DNA from: Litorimonas sp.
GTDB taxonomy: Bacteria; Pseudomonadota; Alphaproteobacteria; Caulobacterales; Maricaulaceae
Assembly (NCBI GenBank): GCA_029936425.1
Contig: JAPYSU010000001.1
Location: 263,425 to 327,424 of the forward strand
Direction of reading: 5' to 3'
Length of the DNA: 64,000 bases
The position numbers and the translations under genes are program-made. The notes beneath the pieces were generated by a model. It had not been told where the DNA came from. It searched no databases and saw only the letters and a program-made list of their open reading frames with translations. Below are positions 43,193 through 51,077 of this stretch, one piece after another; within the stretch, counting starts at the first letter, position 1, and the number at the start of each line of letters is the position of its first letter.

Positions 43193-43849
43193 TTATCGCC
43201 CTGAGATCGTATCTGCCTCGCCCAATATTGAACTAATTGCATCCATAGCTCCAACTTTATCAGCCTTTGTGTCAAAGGTTCCTGACTCCATTACGGTCTC
43301 GAGCGCTTTTCGTGCCCGGCTCACCCGACTTTTTATGGTCCCGACTGCACAATCACAGATTTCAGCCGCTTCTTCGTAGGATAGTCCTGAGGCGCCGACA
43401 AGAATAAGCGCTTCGCGCTGGTCTTCCTTTAAGCTGTCCAGCCCCCGGCGAAGTTCATTAAGCTGAACGGATTTTTCCTGATCGGAATTTGCTACGATGG
43501 TCTGTTCAGCGACTTCCTGATCCAGTGAGGTTGCTCTCCAGGACCGGCGCTTAATGGAATAAAATTGATTTCGCAAAATAGTGAATGTCCAGGCCTTGAG
43601 ATTTGAGCCGGGTTTGAATTTATCTCTCGATTTCCAGGCTTTCAGCATTGCATCCTGAGCGACGTCATCCGCAAGCGTGGCGTTTCCGCAAAGTGAGCGG
43701 GAAAAGGCGCGCAAATGCGGGATTAGCTCAGTGAGTTCTTTTTTGAACAAATCTTCATCCAGAGGCGCCCAAGGCGTCGTGTCATTAGGATCGTAGGGCG
43801 TATCGCCCGAAGCCATTTTCTTCTTTTGGGTGTCAGTGTTATCAGTCAC
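43193..43849 (-). CDS. ecfG: General stress ECF sigma factor EcfG
   Basis: A 218-residue ECF15-type sigma factor. I start at GTG 43849, one base after the nepR stop and eight bases after AAGGG; the frame continues upstream but into nepR. Region 2 reads 'LIPHLRAFSRSLCGNATLADDVAQDAMLKAWKSRDKF' in two parts and 'NLKAWTFTILRNQFYSIKRRSW'; region 4 reads 'LKEDQREALILVGASGLSYEEAAEICDCAVGTIKSRVSRAR'. The acidic linker and 'FYS-KRR' are typical of EcfG. It directs transcription from GGAAC-N16/17-CGTT promoters, many of which occur in this window. It is held inactive by NepR until phosphorylated PhyR captures NepR. Confidence 0.95.
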   Translation of the reverse strand: MTDNTDTQKKKMASGDTPYDPNDTTPWAPLDEDLFKKELTELIPHLRAFSRSLCGNATLADDVAQDAMLKAWKSRDKFKPGSNLKAWTFTILRNQFYSIKRRSWRATSLDQEVAEQTIVANSDQEKSVQLNELRRGLDSLKEDQREALILVGASGLSYEEAAEICDCAVGTIKSRVSRARKALETVMESGTFDTKADKVGAMDAISSILGEADTISGR

Positions 43850-43850
43850 T

Positions 43851-44030
43851 TTATTTGCCCTTATCCGCTTGTTCCAGAAGAGCAAGAAAGTCATCAGGGA
43901 CAGGTTCGTCGACAACAGTATTGTAAAGCTGACGGAGGTTTGTGCCGATTTTATCTTTCAGCGGATCTTTCGCAAATTCATCACCAGATTTGGAAAGCTT
44001 TTCATTTTGGTTCTTCGCATCATGCGTCAT
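43851..44030 (-). CDS. nepR: Anti-sigma factor NepR
   Basis: A 59-residue anti-sigma factor. The diagnostic helices are 'IGTNLRQLYNTVVDEPVPDDFLALL', given in two parts: 'IGTNLRQLY' and 'EPVPDDFLALLEQAD', which match the NepR consensus for binding EcfG and PhyR. The start at 44030 is set by the promoter: the EcfG-type -10 lies at 44071-44068, so a longer frame reaching 44126 would begin upstream of transcription. It is translationally coupled to ecfG (one base between stop and GTG). Confidence 0.93.
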   Translation of the reverse strand: MTHDAKNQNEKLSKSGDEFAKDPLKDKIGTNLRQLYNTVVDEPVPDDFLALLEQADKGK

Positions 44031-44067
44031 TCTTGTGTGGCCCTTCTTATACCCGTGAATTTTTAAA

Positions 44068-44092
44068 TACGCTTTGGAACTTACTTGGTTCC
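44068..44092 (-). promoter_or_regulatory. EcfG-type promoter of nepR-ecfG (autoregulation)
   Basis: Minus strand: GGAAC (44092-44088), 16 bases, CGTA (44071-44068). Same -10 variant CGTA as several other promoters here. Together with the plus-strand promoter at 44076-44101 it forms a symmetric, interleaved pair. Confidence 0.8.
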
Positions 44093-44101
44093 CATTGCGT
44101 A
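44076..44101 (+). promoter_or_regulatory. EcfG-type promoter of phyR
   Basis: Plus strand: GGAAC (44076-44080), 17 bases, CGTA (44098-44101). Its -35 lies inside the spacer of the opposite promoter (GGAAC, seven bases, GTTCC), so one polymerase at a time can occupy the site. Transcription would begin near 44108, 75 bases before phyR. Confidence 0.8.
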
Positions 44102-44182
44102 TGTGCGATAAGTGTAATTCATACATTGATTGCCTAAGTTATATATTATGTTTAAGTCACATGACTGTTTGAAGGGAAAATT

Positions 44183-44956
44183 ATGAGTCTGGTAGAGAAA
44201 TATGCTCCGCAATTACCATATTTGCGGCGGTTTGCCCGCGCGCTGACGGGAACACAATCAGGCGGGGATGCTTATGTGCGAACGGCATTGCAAGCTTTGG
44301 TCGCCGGCGATGTCGATATGGATGACTCACTAAGTCCAAAAATTGCGCTATTCCAAATGTTTTTGGGGATTTGGAATACAACAGGCGCTCAACTGGAATC
44401 AGATGATGTTCCCGGTGCGGACGCTCAGTCCGTCAGAATTCACAAATTGACCCCGACCTCCCGTCAGGCTTTCTTGCTAAATGCCCTGGAAGGCATGTCC
44501 GTAGAGGAAATCGCTGTGATTATGGGGATCTCTTCATCAGACGCCAAGACTTTGCTGGAACAGGCTGAGGCGGACATTGAAAAAGAGCTTCGGACAAATG
44601 TGCTTATTATTGAAGATGAGCCCATTATCGCGGCCGATATTGAAGGCTTGGTCGAGGAGCTGGGCCATACTGTAGATGCTATTGCCGCAACGCATACGGA
44701 GGCCGTTAAGGCGGCCGAGAAGAAGAAACCGGGAATTGTGCTCGCCGATGTTCAATTGGCTGACGGCAGCTCGGGTATCGAGGCTGTCACAGAGATTCTA
44801 GGTGATTATGACGTGCCGGTGATTTTCATTACGGCTTTCCCGGAACGTCTTTTGACCGGAGACAAACCGGAACCCGCCTATCTTATCAGTAAGCCCTTCC
44901 GGCCTGAAAATGTGAAAGCCGCGATCAGCCAGGCTCTCTTTTTCCATCATGGCTAA
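44183..44956 (+). CDS. phyR: PhyR, anti-anti-sigma response regulator of the general stress response
   Basis: A 257-residue protein with an N-terminal sigma-factor-like domain (residues 1-135: 'LPYLRRFARALTGTQSGGDAYV', 'TSRQAFLLNALEGMSVEEIAVIMGIS' in two parts) and a C-terminal receiver domain: 'VLIIEDEPIIAADIE', phosphoacceptor D189 in 'VLADVQLADGSSG', switch threonine in 'VIFITAFPE', and lysine in 'LISKPFRPE'. Once phosphorylated, the sigma-like domain mimics EcfG and binds NepR. The inverted order of output and receiver is unique to PhyR. It is divergent from nepR-ecfG with shared EcfG-type promoters and a good ribosome site (GAAGGG), and is followed by a terminator. Confidence 0.96.
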   Translation: MSLVEKYAPQLPYLRRFARALTGTQSGGDAYVRTALQALVAGDVDMDDSLSPKIALFQMFLGIWNTTGAQLESDDVPGADAQSVRIHKLTPTSRQAFLLNALEGMSVEEIAVIMGISSSDAKTLLEQAEADIEKELRTNVLIIEDEPIIAADIEGLVEELGHTVDAIAATHTEAVKAAEKKKPGIVLADVQLADGSSGIEAVTEILGDYDVPVIFITAFPERLLTGDKPEPAYLISKPFRPENVKAAISQALFFHHG

Positions 44957-45048
44957 AGACCGGCGTTTTCAGATATAAAATTTCACAGGTCGCGTCCAAG
45001 CCAAGGCGGTCACTTAGTTTGCAATTTTAGCTTTAATTAATTTACTGG

Positions 45049-45090
45049 AAGCCTCATACTGTACAAAATTACAGCATGAGGCTTTTATTT
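45049..45090 (+). terminator. Terminator after phyR
   Basis: A 15-bp stem with one mismatch (45049-45063 with 45070-45084), loop CAAAAT, and a T-rich tail. The loop side includes TGTACAAAATTA, a sequence nearly repeated at 46236-46248. Confidence 0.85.
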
Positions 45091-45221
45091 TGGAATTACA
45101 AAAATTCTTACGCAGGAATTTCGGAAACGATACCGCAAATCATACCACAAACCATACCCCAGGCCATGGAGGGCCTATAGTGAATTATATTACATCAAGG
45201 GTTTTTAAGAGAGAAACCCTA

Positions 45222-46235
45222 ATGATGGTAAAAGGATTTACTTTAGGGGTGTTGTCAATTGGTTTGAGCGGGTGCGCTTCATTTATAGCCAATGAAATAA
45301 CAAGCCCGAAAAAATCAAATATAAAAAGTAATATCTCGGATTGGACTGTTGAGCGACAATTCTGTGATCGCAAAAATTACTGTGTTAAAGGAATAGGTTT
45401 AGGCGATACTGACGCAATTAAGAGTCTAAAATTTAATTTTCATATCAGTGATAATCATAAGATTTGGCGTTACGAAGCCAATAATGACAGTGTTGAAAGC
45501 GCAAAACCCCTTGAGAACCATTTAATATTGGTCTTTGCTGGATATACCCAGCCCACTCAGACTTTATTCGTTCACCAAAAATGGCTGCAACTCATGACTG
45601 GCGCAGACGTCATCGTTATACCAAGCGCTGAGAATTCGGAGACGTTTAAATTTGGTCTAGATTACGCATCTCCTCTTATTGCTGAAATTCAAAGATTAAA
45701 TCCAGCAAAAGTGCATCTCATTGGGTTTTCAATGGGGGCATTAGCAGCAAGCGAGGTCGAGCAGGGAATTGACAATGCCAGACTTTATTTATTTGCCCCA
45801 ATGACCGACTTTGACCACTCAGCTAAAGCGATTTACGACATTTTTTATAAAGATAAGATATATGCGAAGTTTATCCGCCAAGAGACGCTTGAGGATGCAA
45901 TTCAAATTATTTATGATAAATCTGGAACAACATCAAAAGATACTGATTTAATAGCAAAACTGAATGGAGTGAAATCACCTACTTTTATCTATGCGTCTGA
46001 TAAAGATAAGGTCGTTGAACATTCTGATTTTAACGCTATTCCAAATGATAATGTCGACGTAAACATTTACGGTGAATTAAATCATTTAGAAATGGTTGCC
46101 CTATTAAGGCAGGCCTTAATGGTTGATTTTGTATCTGATTTACTCGAGAGGCCAGTATTAAAGAGTGACATTGCGACTCTAGGCATATTATGTGATTTTG
46201 ATGATAAGGATTGCCTAAATCAATTGCCGGATTAG
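45222..46235 (+). CDS. Putative lipoprotein with alpha/beta-hydrolase fold
   Basis: A 337-residue protein. The double ATG at 45222/45225 gives a lipoprotein signal 'VKGFTLGVLSIGLSGCASF' with lipobox L-S-G-C; the frame extends to 45090 but that extension destroys the signal. The hydrolase core shows 'NHLILVFAGYTQPTQ' (strand/oxyanion), nucleophile elbow 'VHLIGFSMGALAASEV' (G-F-S-M-G), and acid and histidine candidates in 'IYASDKDKVVEH' and 'GELNHLEM'. Family and substrate are unknown; the overall look recalls VirJ/AcvB-like and DUF-type hydrolases. Codon use is much more AT-rich than the stress genes on both sides, and near-identical 12-13-base repeats flank the gene, which suggests recent acquisition. 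Confidence 0.75.
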   Translation: MMVKGFTLGVLSIGLSGCASFIANEITSPKKSNIKSNISDWTVERQFCDRKNYCVKGIGLGDTDAIKSLKFNFHISDNHKIWRYEANNDSVESAKPLENHLILVFAGYTQPTQTLFVHQKWLQLMTGADVIVIPSAENSETFKFGLDYASPLIAEIQRLNPAKVHLIGFSMGALAASEVEQGIDNARLYLFAPMTDFDHSAKAIYDIFYKDKIYAKFIRQETLEDAIQIIYDKSGTTSKDTDLIAKLNGVKSPTFIYASDKDKVVEHSDFNAIPNDNVDVNIYGELNHLEMVALLRQALMVDFVSDLLERPVLKSDIATLGILCDFDDKDCLNQLPD

Positions 46236-46287
46236 TGTACAAAAATTAGGCGTGTTAAGAAAACGCTGTATCACAAATTAAGTAACC

Positions 46288-46313
46288 GCCTTGCCTCCAT
46301 GCGGGGCTTTTTT
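46288..46313 (+). terminator. Terminator after the lipoprotein hydrolase gene
   Basis: GCCTTGC (46288-46294) pairs with GCGGGGC (46301-46307) using two G-U pairs, loop CTCCAT, followed by six Ts. Confidence 0.75.
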
Positions 46314-46322
46314 GATGAAAAT

Positions 46323-47039
46323 TTAAAATTTAAGTTTTTCGAGGTGTAGATAGCGGCTATCGAAATTCGACACTTGCTCGAGACGTTCACGGTCCAGAAT
46401 CTGAACACCGTCAGACGTTGTACGGATGAGTTTTTCAGCCTTTAACTTGGTCAAAGTTCGAGAAATATGAACCACGGAAAGCCCTAACATGTCCGCGAGC
46501 AGTGATTGCGGAACAGGTAGATACAGGAAATTCTCCAATTTTCCGGAGGTCGCAGCGACGCGCCTGTTCAATTCTAAAATCAGATGTCCCACTCTCTCTT
46601 TGGCAGAGCGCCTTCCAACTCGAATGATCTGTTCTCTTAAAATGGCTTCCTCTTGAACCGCAACCCACCAGAAAGCAGCCGCCAGAAGCGGTTCTTGCCG
46701 AATAGCCGCCAGAAAATCTGTCGCTTTCAATCGGCGCAGAGTCAAGTTGGTGGCGGCCGATACGCTGTGGTCAGACTCCGCGTTAGTCAGCGACATCATA
46801 TCAAAACAATCGCCTGGGAGCATAAAGTTAAGAATCTGGCGACGGCCGTCCTCCAGAAGATCAAACCGGATGGCCCATCCCGATTCGATGATAAAAACGA
46901 AATCTACAGTTTCGCCTTCCGAGACAATTTCTTGCCCGGCTTTATGAACTTCTATTTTATGAGGAAGATTTGCAAGACCTTCAAAATGACGGGGACCTAC
47001 ATCGGCGTAGTGCGCAACGCGCTTGATGAGTGGTTTCAT
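46323..47039 (-). CDS. Crp/Fnr-family transcriptional regulator
   Basis: A 238-residue regulator. The N-terminal cyclic-nucleotide-binding-like barrel spans residues ~15-130 ('FIIESGWAIRFDLLEDGRRQILNFMLPGDCF' in two parts). The long C-helix follows, and the C-terminal HTH is 'PQSLLADMLGLSVVHISRTLTKLKAEKLI' (first half recognition of family, second half recognition helix). There is no cysteine cluster for an Fnr-type iron-sulphur site, so direct oxygen sensing is unlikely; a Crp-like ligand or heme is not evident either. It starts 21 bases after the 47060 gene and may share its transcript, which has a possible EcfG-type promoter. Confidence 0.9.
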   Translation of the reverse strand: MKPLIKRVAHYADVGPRHFEGLANLPHKIEVHKAGQEIVSEGETVDFVFIIESGWAIRFDLLEDGRRQILNFMLPGDCFDMMSLTNAESDHSVSAATNLTLRRLKATDFLAAIRQEPLLAAAFWWVAVQEEAILREQIIRVGRRSAKERVGHLILELNRRVAATSGKLENFLYLPVPQSLLADMLGLSVVHISRTLTKLKAEKLIRTTSDGVQILDRERLEQVSNFDSRYLHLEKLKF

Positions 47040-47059
47040 ATATGGACTGACTTTGAAGA

Positions 47060-47536
47060 CTAGCTGGTCGAAACCAGATCTGTTCTGCTCTTAAGGTCAA
47101 ATTCAATAACAGCTCTGCGCCCATTAAGCCAGAGAGAATCCCGCTGACTTTCCTCGACACGCGTCTGAACAGGCACACCGGAATTGGTCGCCGCGAGATA
47201 TAATGTAACTTCAGTTTTGCGATCAGCCATAATCTCTGGCTGCTCTTCATTGTCATAAAGTGTGACCTTAAAAGACTCGATCTCGCAGTCTCGCGTAACT
47301 TCTGAAGCCATATTAATGAGTTCAGCAGAATGCTGCGTAATATAGGCATCGTGAAAATAAACCGGGATTTCGCCTGAGCGGCATTCGCTCATGCGATCGA
47401 GTTTCTGTTCAACTGACAAAGCATAACTCTGATCCTGAGAAGTCGCCGAAATATTTCCATTATTTTCAGCCTGAACATTCAGAGACATGAAAATCACGGG
47501 GATCATGGCAGAGCTGGCAAAAAAGAGTTTTAGCAT
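47060..47536 (-). CDS. Exported protein of unknown function
   Basis: A 158-residue protein with a signal peptide ending near 'LNVQA' (residue ~23). The mature part has two cysteines ('SECRSG' and 'TRDCEIES') that could form a disulphide, the segment 'IPVYFHDAYITQHSAELINMA', and a beta-rich C-terminus ending in 'AVIEFDLKSRT'. The first segment vaguely resembles the start of OmpA/MotB-type domains but the peptidoglycan-binding residues are not convincing, so I leave it unnamed. A GGAAC-N16-GGTT promoter-like sequence is found 45 bases upstream. Confidence 0.75.
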   Translation of the reverse strand: MLKLFFASSAMIPVIFMSLNVQAENNGNISATSQDQSYALSVEQKLDRMSECRSGEIPVYFHDAYITQHSAELINMASEVTRDCEIESFKVTLYDNEEQPEIMADRKTEVTLYLAATNSGVPVQTRVEESQRDSLWLNGRRAVIEFDLKSRTDLVSTS

Positions 47537-47580
47537 GGGACTTGTCGTTTTGAGTTAGGGTTACTGTATCTTGACTTAAT

Positions 47581-47605
47581 AACCGTCTGGACTCTCTTCG
47601 GTTCC
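47581..47605 (-). promoter_or_regulatory. Possible EcfG-type promoter (exported protein / Crp gene)
   Basis: Minus strand: GGAAC (47605-47601), 16 bases, GGTT (47584-47581). One mismatch in the -10. Transcription would start near 47574, about 38 bases before the ATG. Confidence 0.5.
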
Positions 47606-47648
47606 GTAAAACCGGAGTGAAAACTGATGATTTATGAAAAAATATTTA

Positions 47649-47673
47649 GGAACCCCAAACTCGCAAAAGCGTA
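47649..47673 (+). promoter_or_regulatory. EcfG-type promoter of the DUF2945-MscS-DUF2254 operon
   Basis: Plus strand: GGAAC (47649-47653), 16 bases, CGTA (47670-47673), followed by AGGAGG at 47686-47691 and the ATG at 47696. Confidence 0.8.
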
Positions 47674-47695
47674 AGCCTCGCAATAGGAGGGTCCA

Positions 47696-47911
47696 ATGAC
47701 AGCTTATGATAAAGACACAAAAGTCCAGTGGAACTGGGGTGACGGAACAGGAACGGGCATAATCAAAACCGTATATACAGAAAAAGTAACTCGTAAAATC
47801 AAGGGGTCTGAAGTGACCCGAGACGCGAGTGAATCCGAGCCAGCTTATTATATTGAACAAGATGACGGCGATAATGTGCTCAAATCTCATTCCGAATTGA
47901 AAAAGGCCTAA
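47696..47911 (+). CDS. DUF2945 / HVA1 TUDOR-like small protein
   Basis: A 71-residue protein with the DUF2945 (hypervirulence-associated TUDOR domain) pattern: 'VQWNWGDGTGTGIIKTVYTEKVTRKIKGSEVTRDASESEPAYYIEQDDGDNVLKSHSEL', quoted here by its key parts W-x-W-G, KVTRKIKG, PAYYIEQ-DG and LKSHSEL. Function is not established; such genes are frequent near stress genes. Strong ribosome site AGGAGG five bases before the ATG, EcfG-type promoter upstream, and only one base to the mscS-like gene, so this is the first gene of a three-gene stress operon. Confidence 0.88.
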   Translation: MTAYDKDTKVQWNWGDGTGTGIIKTVYTEKVTRKIKGSEVTRDASESEPAYYIEQDDGDNVLKSHSELKKA

Positions 47912-47912
47912 T

Positions 47913-48971
47913 ATGTTTCAAGAGACGCAGGATCAGACCGAGAATAAGAGTGTAGCAGAGGACGTTCCCGGCGAAATTGATGTAGATCCGGTTATGGCTC
48001 TGGAACGTGTAGACGCCTGGGTTGATGGCTTCATAAAATCCCTTCCAAATATGGTTGTGGCTCTTATCGTCCTTGTTCTTTTCATCATTGCCGCTGTCAT
48101 GGTGAGAAGATTAATTCTGAAAACCAGTGAATCGCGTAACCGAGGTAATTTGGGCGAAGTATTGGGCGGTTTTTCCAAATGGGTTATCGTGCTCTTTGGC
48201 TTTCTCATTGCCGCAACAATTGTAGTTCCCACTCTCAAACCCGGAGACCTAATTGCTGGGCTCGGCGTTTCCTCGGTGGCAATCGGTTTTGCGTTCAAAG
48301 ACATATTGCAGAATTGGTTGGCGGGTCTTTTGATATTATTGCGTCAACCTTTTGAAATTGGCGATCAGATTGAGGCTTCCGGTTTTGAAGGAACGGTTGA
48401 AAAAATCGAGACCCGGGCCACGATTGTAAAAACTTATGACGGACAAAGAGCTGTTATTCCTAATAGCGAAATTTATACAAATGCCGTTCTTGTTAAGACG
48501 GGTGAATCGTCCAGGCGGGATCAATATGACATTGGTATCGGTTATGGAGATGATATTGATCAGGCATGTTCCGTTATTAAAAAAGCAATCGGCGAGCTGG
48601 AACATGTAGACAAGGAACATGAGCCGCAGGCTTTTGTCTGGGATTTAGCCGCAAGCTGGGTCACTATTCGGGCGAGGTGGTGGACGGATAGCCGTCGGGC
48701 GGATGTCGTGATGAATAAGGCGGCTGTTTTGCGGGCAGTTAAACTTGCATTGGATGAGGCCAAAATTGATATGCCTTATGATACGAAAGTTCAGCTTATA
48801 CATGACCAGACCGAGGAAATTGATGGAGATCGTCAGTCCCAACGTGAAGGATGGCCTGTTCCGAAAGACGGTGTAGCGCCAAAATCACGTTTCAAAGCGC
48901 TTGAAGCCCAAAAATCAGAAGGAAAAGAGCCTTCGGAAAAAGCTTCTAAAAAGTCCAAGTCCAAAACATGA
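47913..48971 (+). CDS. MscS-family mechanosensitive ion channel
   Basis: A 352-residue small-conductance channel. Three membrane helices (residues ~45-70, 85-110, 112-140), the third being the pore helix 'GLGVSSVAIGFAFKDILQNWLAG', which carries the Gly/Ala packing of MscS. The beta domain 'QPFEIGDQIEASGFEGTVEKIETRATIVKTYDGQRAVIPNS' (in parts) follows, then the alpha/beta vestibule and a long lysine-rich C-terminal tail beyond the usual MscS end. It releases solutes on osmotic downshift. Operon with DUF2945 upstream and DUF2254 downstream (four-base overlap). Confidence 0.94.
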   Translation: MFQETQDQTENKSVAEDVPGEIDVDPVMALERVDAWVDGFIKSLPNMVVALIVLVLFIIAAVMVRRLILKTSESRNRGNLGEVLGGFSKWVIVLFGFLIAATIVVPTLKPGDLIAGLGVSSVAIGFAFKDILQNWLAGLLILLRQPFEIGDQIEASGFEGTVEKIETRATIVKTYDGQRAVIPNSEIYTNAVLVKTGESSRRDQYDIGIGYGDDIDQACSVIKKAIGELEHVDKEHEPQAFVWDLAASWVTIRARWWTDSRRADVVMNKAAVLRAVKLALDEAKIDMPYDTKVQLIHDQTEEIDGDRQSQREGWPVPKDGVAPKSRFKALEAQKSEGKEPSEKASKKSKSKT

Positions 48972-50356
48972 GCGCACGTCTCATAAAGATCTGGCAGGAT
49001 CTACAGAGCAGTTACTATTTCATTCCCGGGCTAATGGCGTTTGGGGCGATAGTCCTCGCATATGTTACAATTGCTCTGGACGAAATTTACGGCTTACAGG
49101 TCTCCGACGAGTCTATTTTCTTTTTATCAAATAAAGCTACCGGAGCCCGGACCATACTGGCGACGATTGCCGGATCCATGATTGGTGTAGCGGCGACAAC
49201 CTTCTCGATTACTATGGTCGCTGTTACCAGTGCAGCGGGGCAATATGGTCCTCGTCTGATCGGAAATTTCATGCGGGATCGCGGCAATCAAGTCACGCTG
49301 GGAACCTTTACCTCCACATTTATTTACTGTCTGCTTATTTTGCGTGTGGCCAGAACAGGCGATGGGCGCGAGGTAGAAAATGCCATAACCGAATTTGTGC
49401 CCAATATTTCCTTGCTCGTGGCAATGGGGCTGACCTTGATGAGTGTCGGCGTTCTAATTTATTTCATTCATCATATTCCGGAAACTCTGAACGTCGGGAA
49501 TATTACAAGCCGAGTAGGACGTCGTCTGTCCGATGATATCGAAAAGCGTTACCCGGAAACTATTGGGCAATCCAGAGAAGAAAAAACCATTGATATTAAC
49601 GAGTACAAACTAGAGGACGCTCAGACCATACGGTCAGTATTTGAAGGGTTTATTCAAACTCTCAACGAAGACGCTCTTTTAAATTTGTGTTCCAAGTGGG
49701 ACGCTGTTGCCAAGATAGAATATCGTCCTGGGGATTTCGTGACGAAGGGGGATATATTGGCTCGGGTCTGGGCGGACAAAGAACTGTCTGAAGATGAAGA
49801 GCTGGACTTCCTGGATGGATTTGCGACGGGTCACTCTCGTTCAGCGTATCAGAACATTCTCTTTCTGGCGGACGAGCTTGTTGAAATTCTTGCCAGAGCG
49901 CTGTCCCCCGGAGTAAATGATCCATTCACCGCGATAAACTGTATTAATTGGTTTCACAGCGCCTTGAAACAGTTCTCGAAAGTGGTGGAGCCCAGTCCAT
50001 ACCGGTATGACGAGCAGGGGGATTTACGTCTGATAGCGTATCCCGTCACATTTGACCAATTTCTTGACACGATTTGCGATCAGTCGCGAGCCTATATCGC
50101 TACAGATCGAAATACGTCCATAAAAATGATGACGGTTTTAACTGAAATCGCCGCAGTCGTGGACACGAAAGCTTATAAAGAAAGTGTTTTGGAGCAGTTG
50201 GAAAAATTAAAAACCTCGGCGGAAGAGTTACTTCCTTCTGCCGTGGATAAGGCCGAAGTTCGGCAGCATTATGAAATGTCCCAGAAAATGATTTCCAACC
50301 CCGCTTACCTTCTGGAGCAAGAGCACAGTCAGGATTGGATTGCGGGACGGGGATAA
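48968..50356 (+). CDS. DUF2254 integral membrane protein
   Basis: A 462-residue protein matching DUF2254: 'LIKIWQDLQSSYYFIPGLMAFGAIVLA' (first part), 'GARTILATIAGSMIGVAATTFSITMVAVTSAAGQYGPRLI' (in two parts) and 'VLIYFIHHIP'. Four membrane helices lie in the first 170 residues; the cytoplasmic C-terminal part contains 'RALSPGVNDPFTAINCINW', the best conserved family motif. Function is unknown. The start overlaps the mscS-like stop by four bases, so it is translated with it. Confidence 0.92.
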   Translation: MSARLIKIWQDLQSSYYFIPGLMAFGAIVLAYVTIALDEIYGLQVSDESIFFLSNKATGARTILATIAGSMIGVAATTFSITMVAVTSAAGQYGPRLIGNFMRDRGNQVTLGTFTSTFIYCLLILRVARTGDGREVENAITEFVPNISLLVAMGLTLMSVGVLIYFIHHIPETLNVGNITSRVGRRLSDDIEKRYPETIGQSREEKTIDINEYKLEDAQTIRSVFEGFIQTLNEDALLNLCSKWDAVAKIEYRPGDFVTKGDILARVWADKELSEDEELDFLDGFATGHSRSAYQNILFLADELVEILARALSPGVNDPFTAINCINWFHSALKQFSKVVEPSPYRYDEQGDLRLIAYPVTFDQFLDTICDQSRAYIATDRNTSIKMMTVLTEIAAVVDTKAYKESVLEQLEKLKTSAEELLPSAVDKAEVRQHYEMSQKMISNPAYLLEQEHSQDWIAGRG

Positions 50357-50543
50357 AGACCGATAAATTGAAATAAAAGCAGTTTAAATATCTTAGGTTA
50401 ATGCATGGGCCGTCAAAGACAATATGGCTTTGCGCACTGCGCTGTGAAGCGTGGTGGCCTTGGTGCGACCCGGTGTTAACGGCCTTCCCCGCCATCCGGT
50501 GTTCGCATCAAGGTTTTATCCTCAACTCCCGGATGTGTCTGAT

Positions 50544-50942
50544 TTAGCCAAAAGCCAAGCCGGAAGACGGCGCGGCTTTGTCAATCATATAACGTATTAT
50601 TTTCAATAATTTAGAGGGCACGTATGGCTTGCCGACAATACTTTGCGCGGGGATATCATGATTTTCGATAACTCTGCGCATCTGGCCGGACAAGAAGATG
50701 TAGGGGACGCTTAAATCCTCCAATGCATTGGCAATAGGAACGCTGTTTTCGCGTCCCAGATTGTAATCAAGGGTCGCAATATCCGGCCTTTGACGTTTAA
50801 TAAGAGTTAGGCCGGATTTAACATCCGCAACGGGGCCAATGACTGTAAAGCCGGCATCAGTAAACGTATCTTCCAAATCCATCGCGATGAAAGGATCGTC
50901 CTCAACGATGAGGATTGATTTATGTTCGGTTTGTTTGTTCAT
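50544..50942 (-). CDS. Second single-domain response regulator, FATGUY-like
   Basis: A 132-residue receiver domain: acidic pocket 'VEDDPFIAMDLED', phosphoacceptor D59 in 'ATLDYNLGREN', and lysine in 'IVGKPYVP'. The beta-4 motif is 'VPYIFLSGQ', a variant of the PFxFATG motif, with serine at the switch position. It is clearly a paralogue of the protein at 38628 (shared 'ATLDYNLG-E-S-PIA' core). An EcfG-type promoter lies directly upstream with a very short leader. Likely another phosphate relay or sink in the general stress network. Confidence 0.87.
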   Translation of the reverse strand: MNKQTEHKSILIVEDDPFIAMDLEDTFTDAGFTVIGPVADVKSGLTLIKRQRPDIATLDYNLGRENSVPIANALEDLSVPYIFLSGQMRRVIENHDIPAQSIVGKPYVPSKLLKIIRYMIDKAAPSSGLAFG

Positions 50943-50955
50943 AACTTACAAAATC

Positions 50956-50980
50956 TACGCTCATTTTTTGATTGTGTTCC
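50956..50980 (-). promoter_or_regulatory. EcfG-type promoter of the second response regulator
   Basis: Minus strand: GGAAC (50980-50976), 16 bases, CGTA (50959-50956). The expected transcription start is only about 7 bases before the ATG, so the message would be almost leaderless. Confidence 0.7.
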
Positions 50981-51077
50981 ATTACAGCTGCGTCTCAGCC
51001 CCTTGCTATTCGGATGGCCAACAACAAAAAGTCACGTCATTGTGAGAGTTCTAGAGCCTATAGTGAATTTCTTCTCA

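Noticed and set aside
45130..45165. CRISPR-like short tandem repeats
   Set aside because: Only three imperfect 12-base units with no spacers; no cas genes anywhere in the window.
45090..45221. N-terminal extension of the lipoprotein hydrolase from 45090
   Set aside because: It would begin within the phyR terminator and bury the lipoprotein signal peptide in the middle of the protein.
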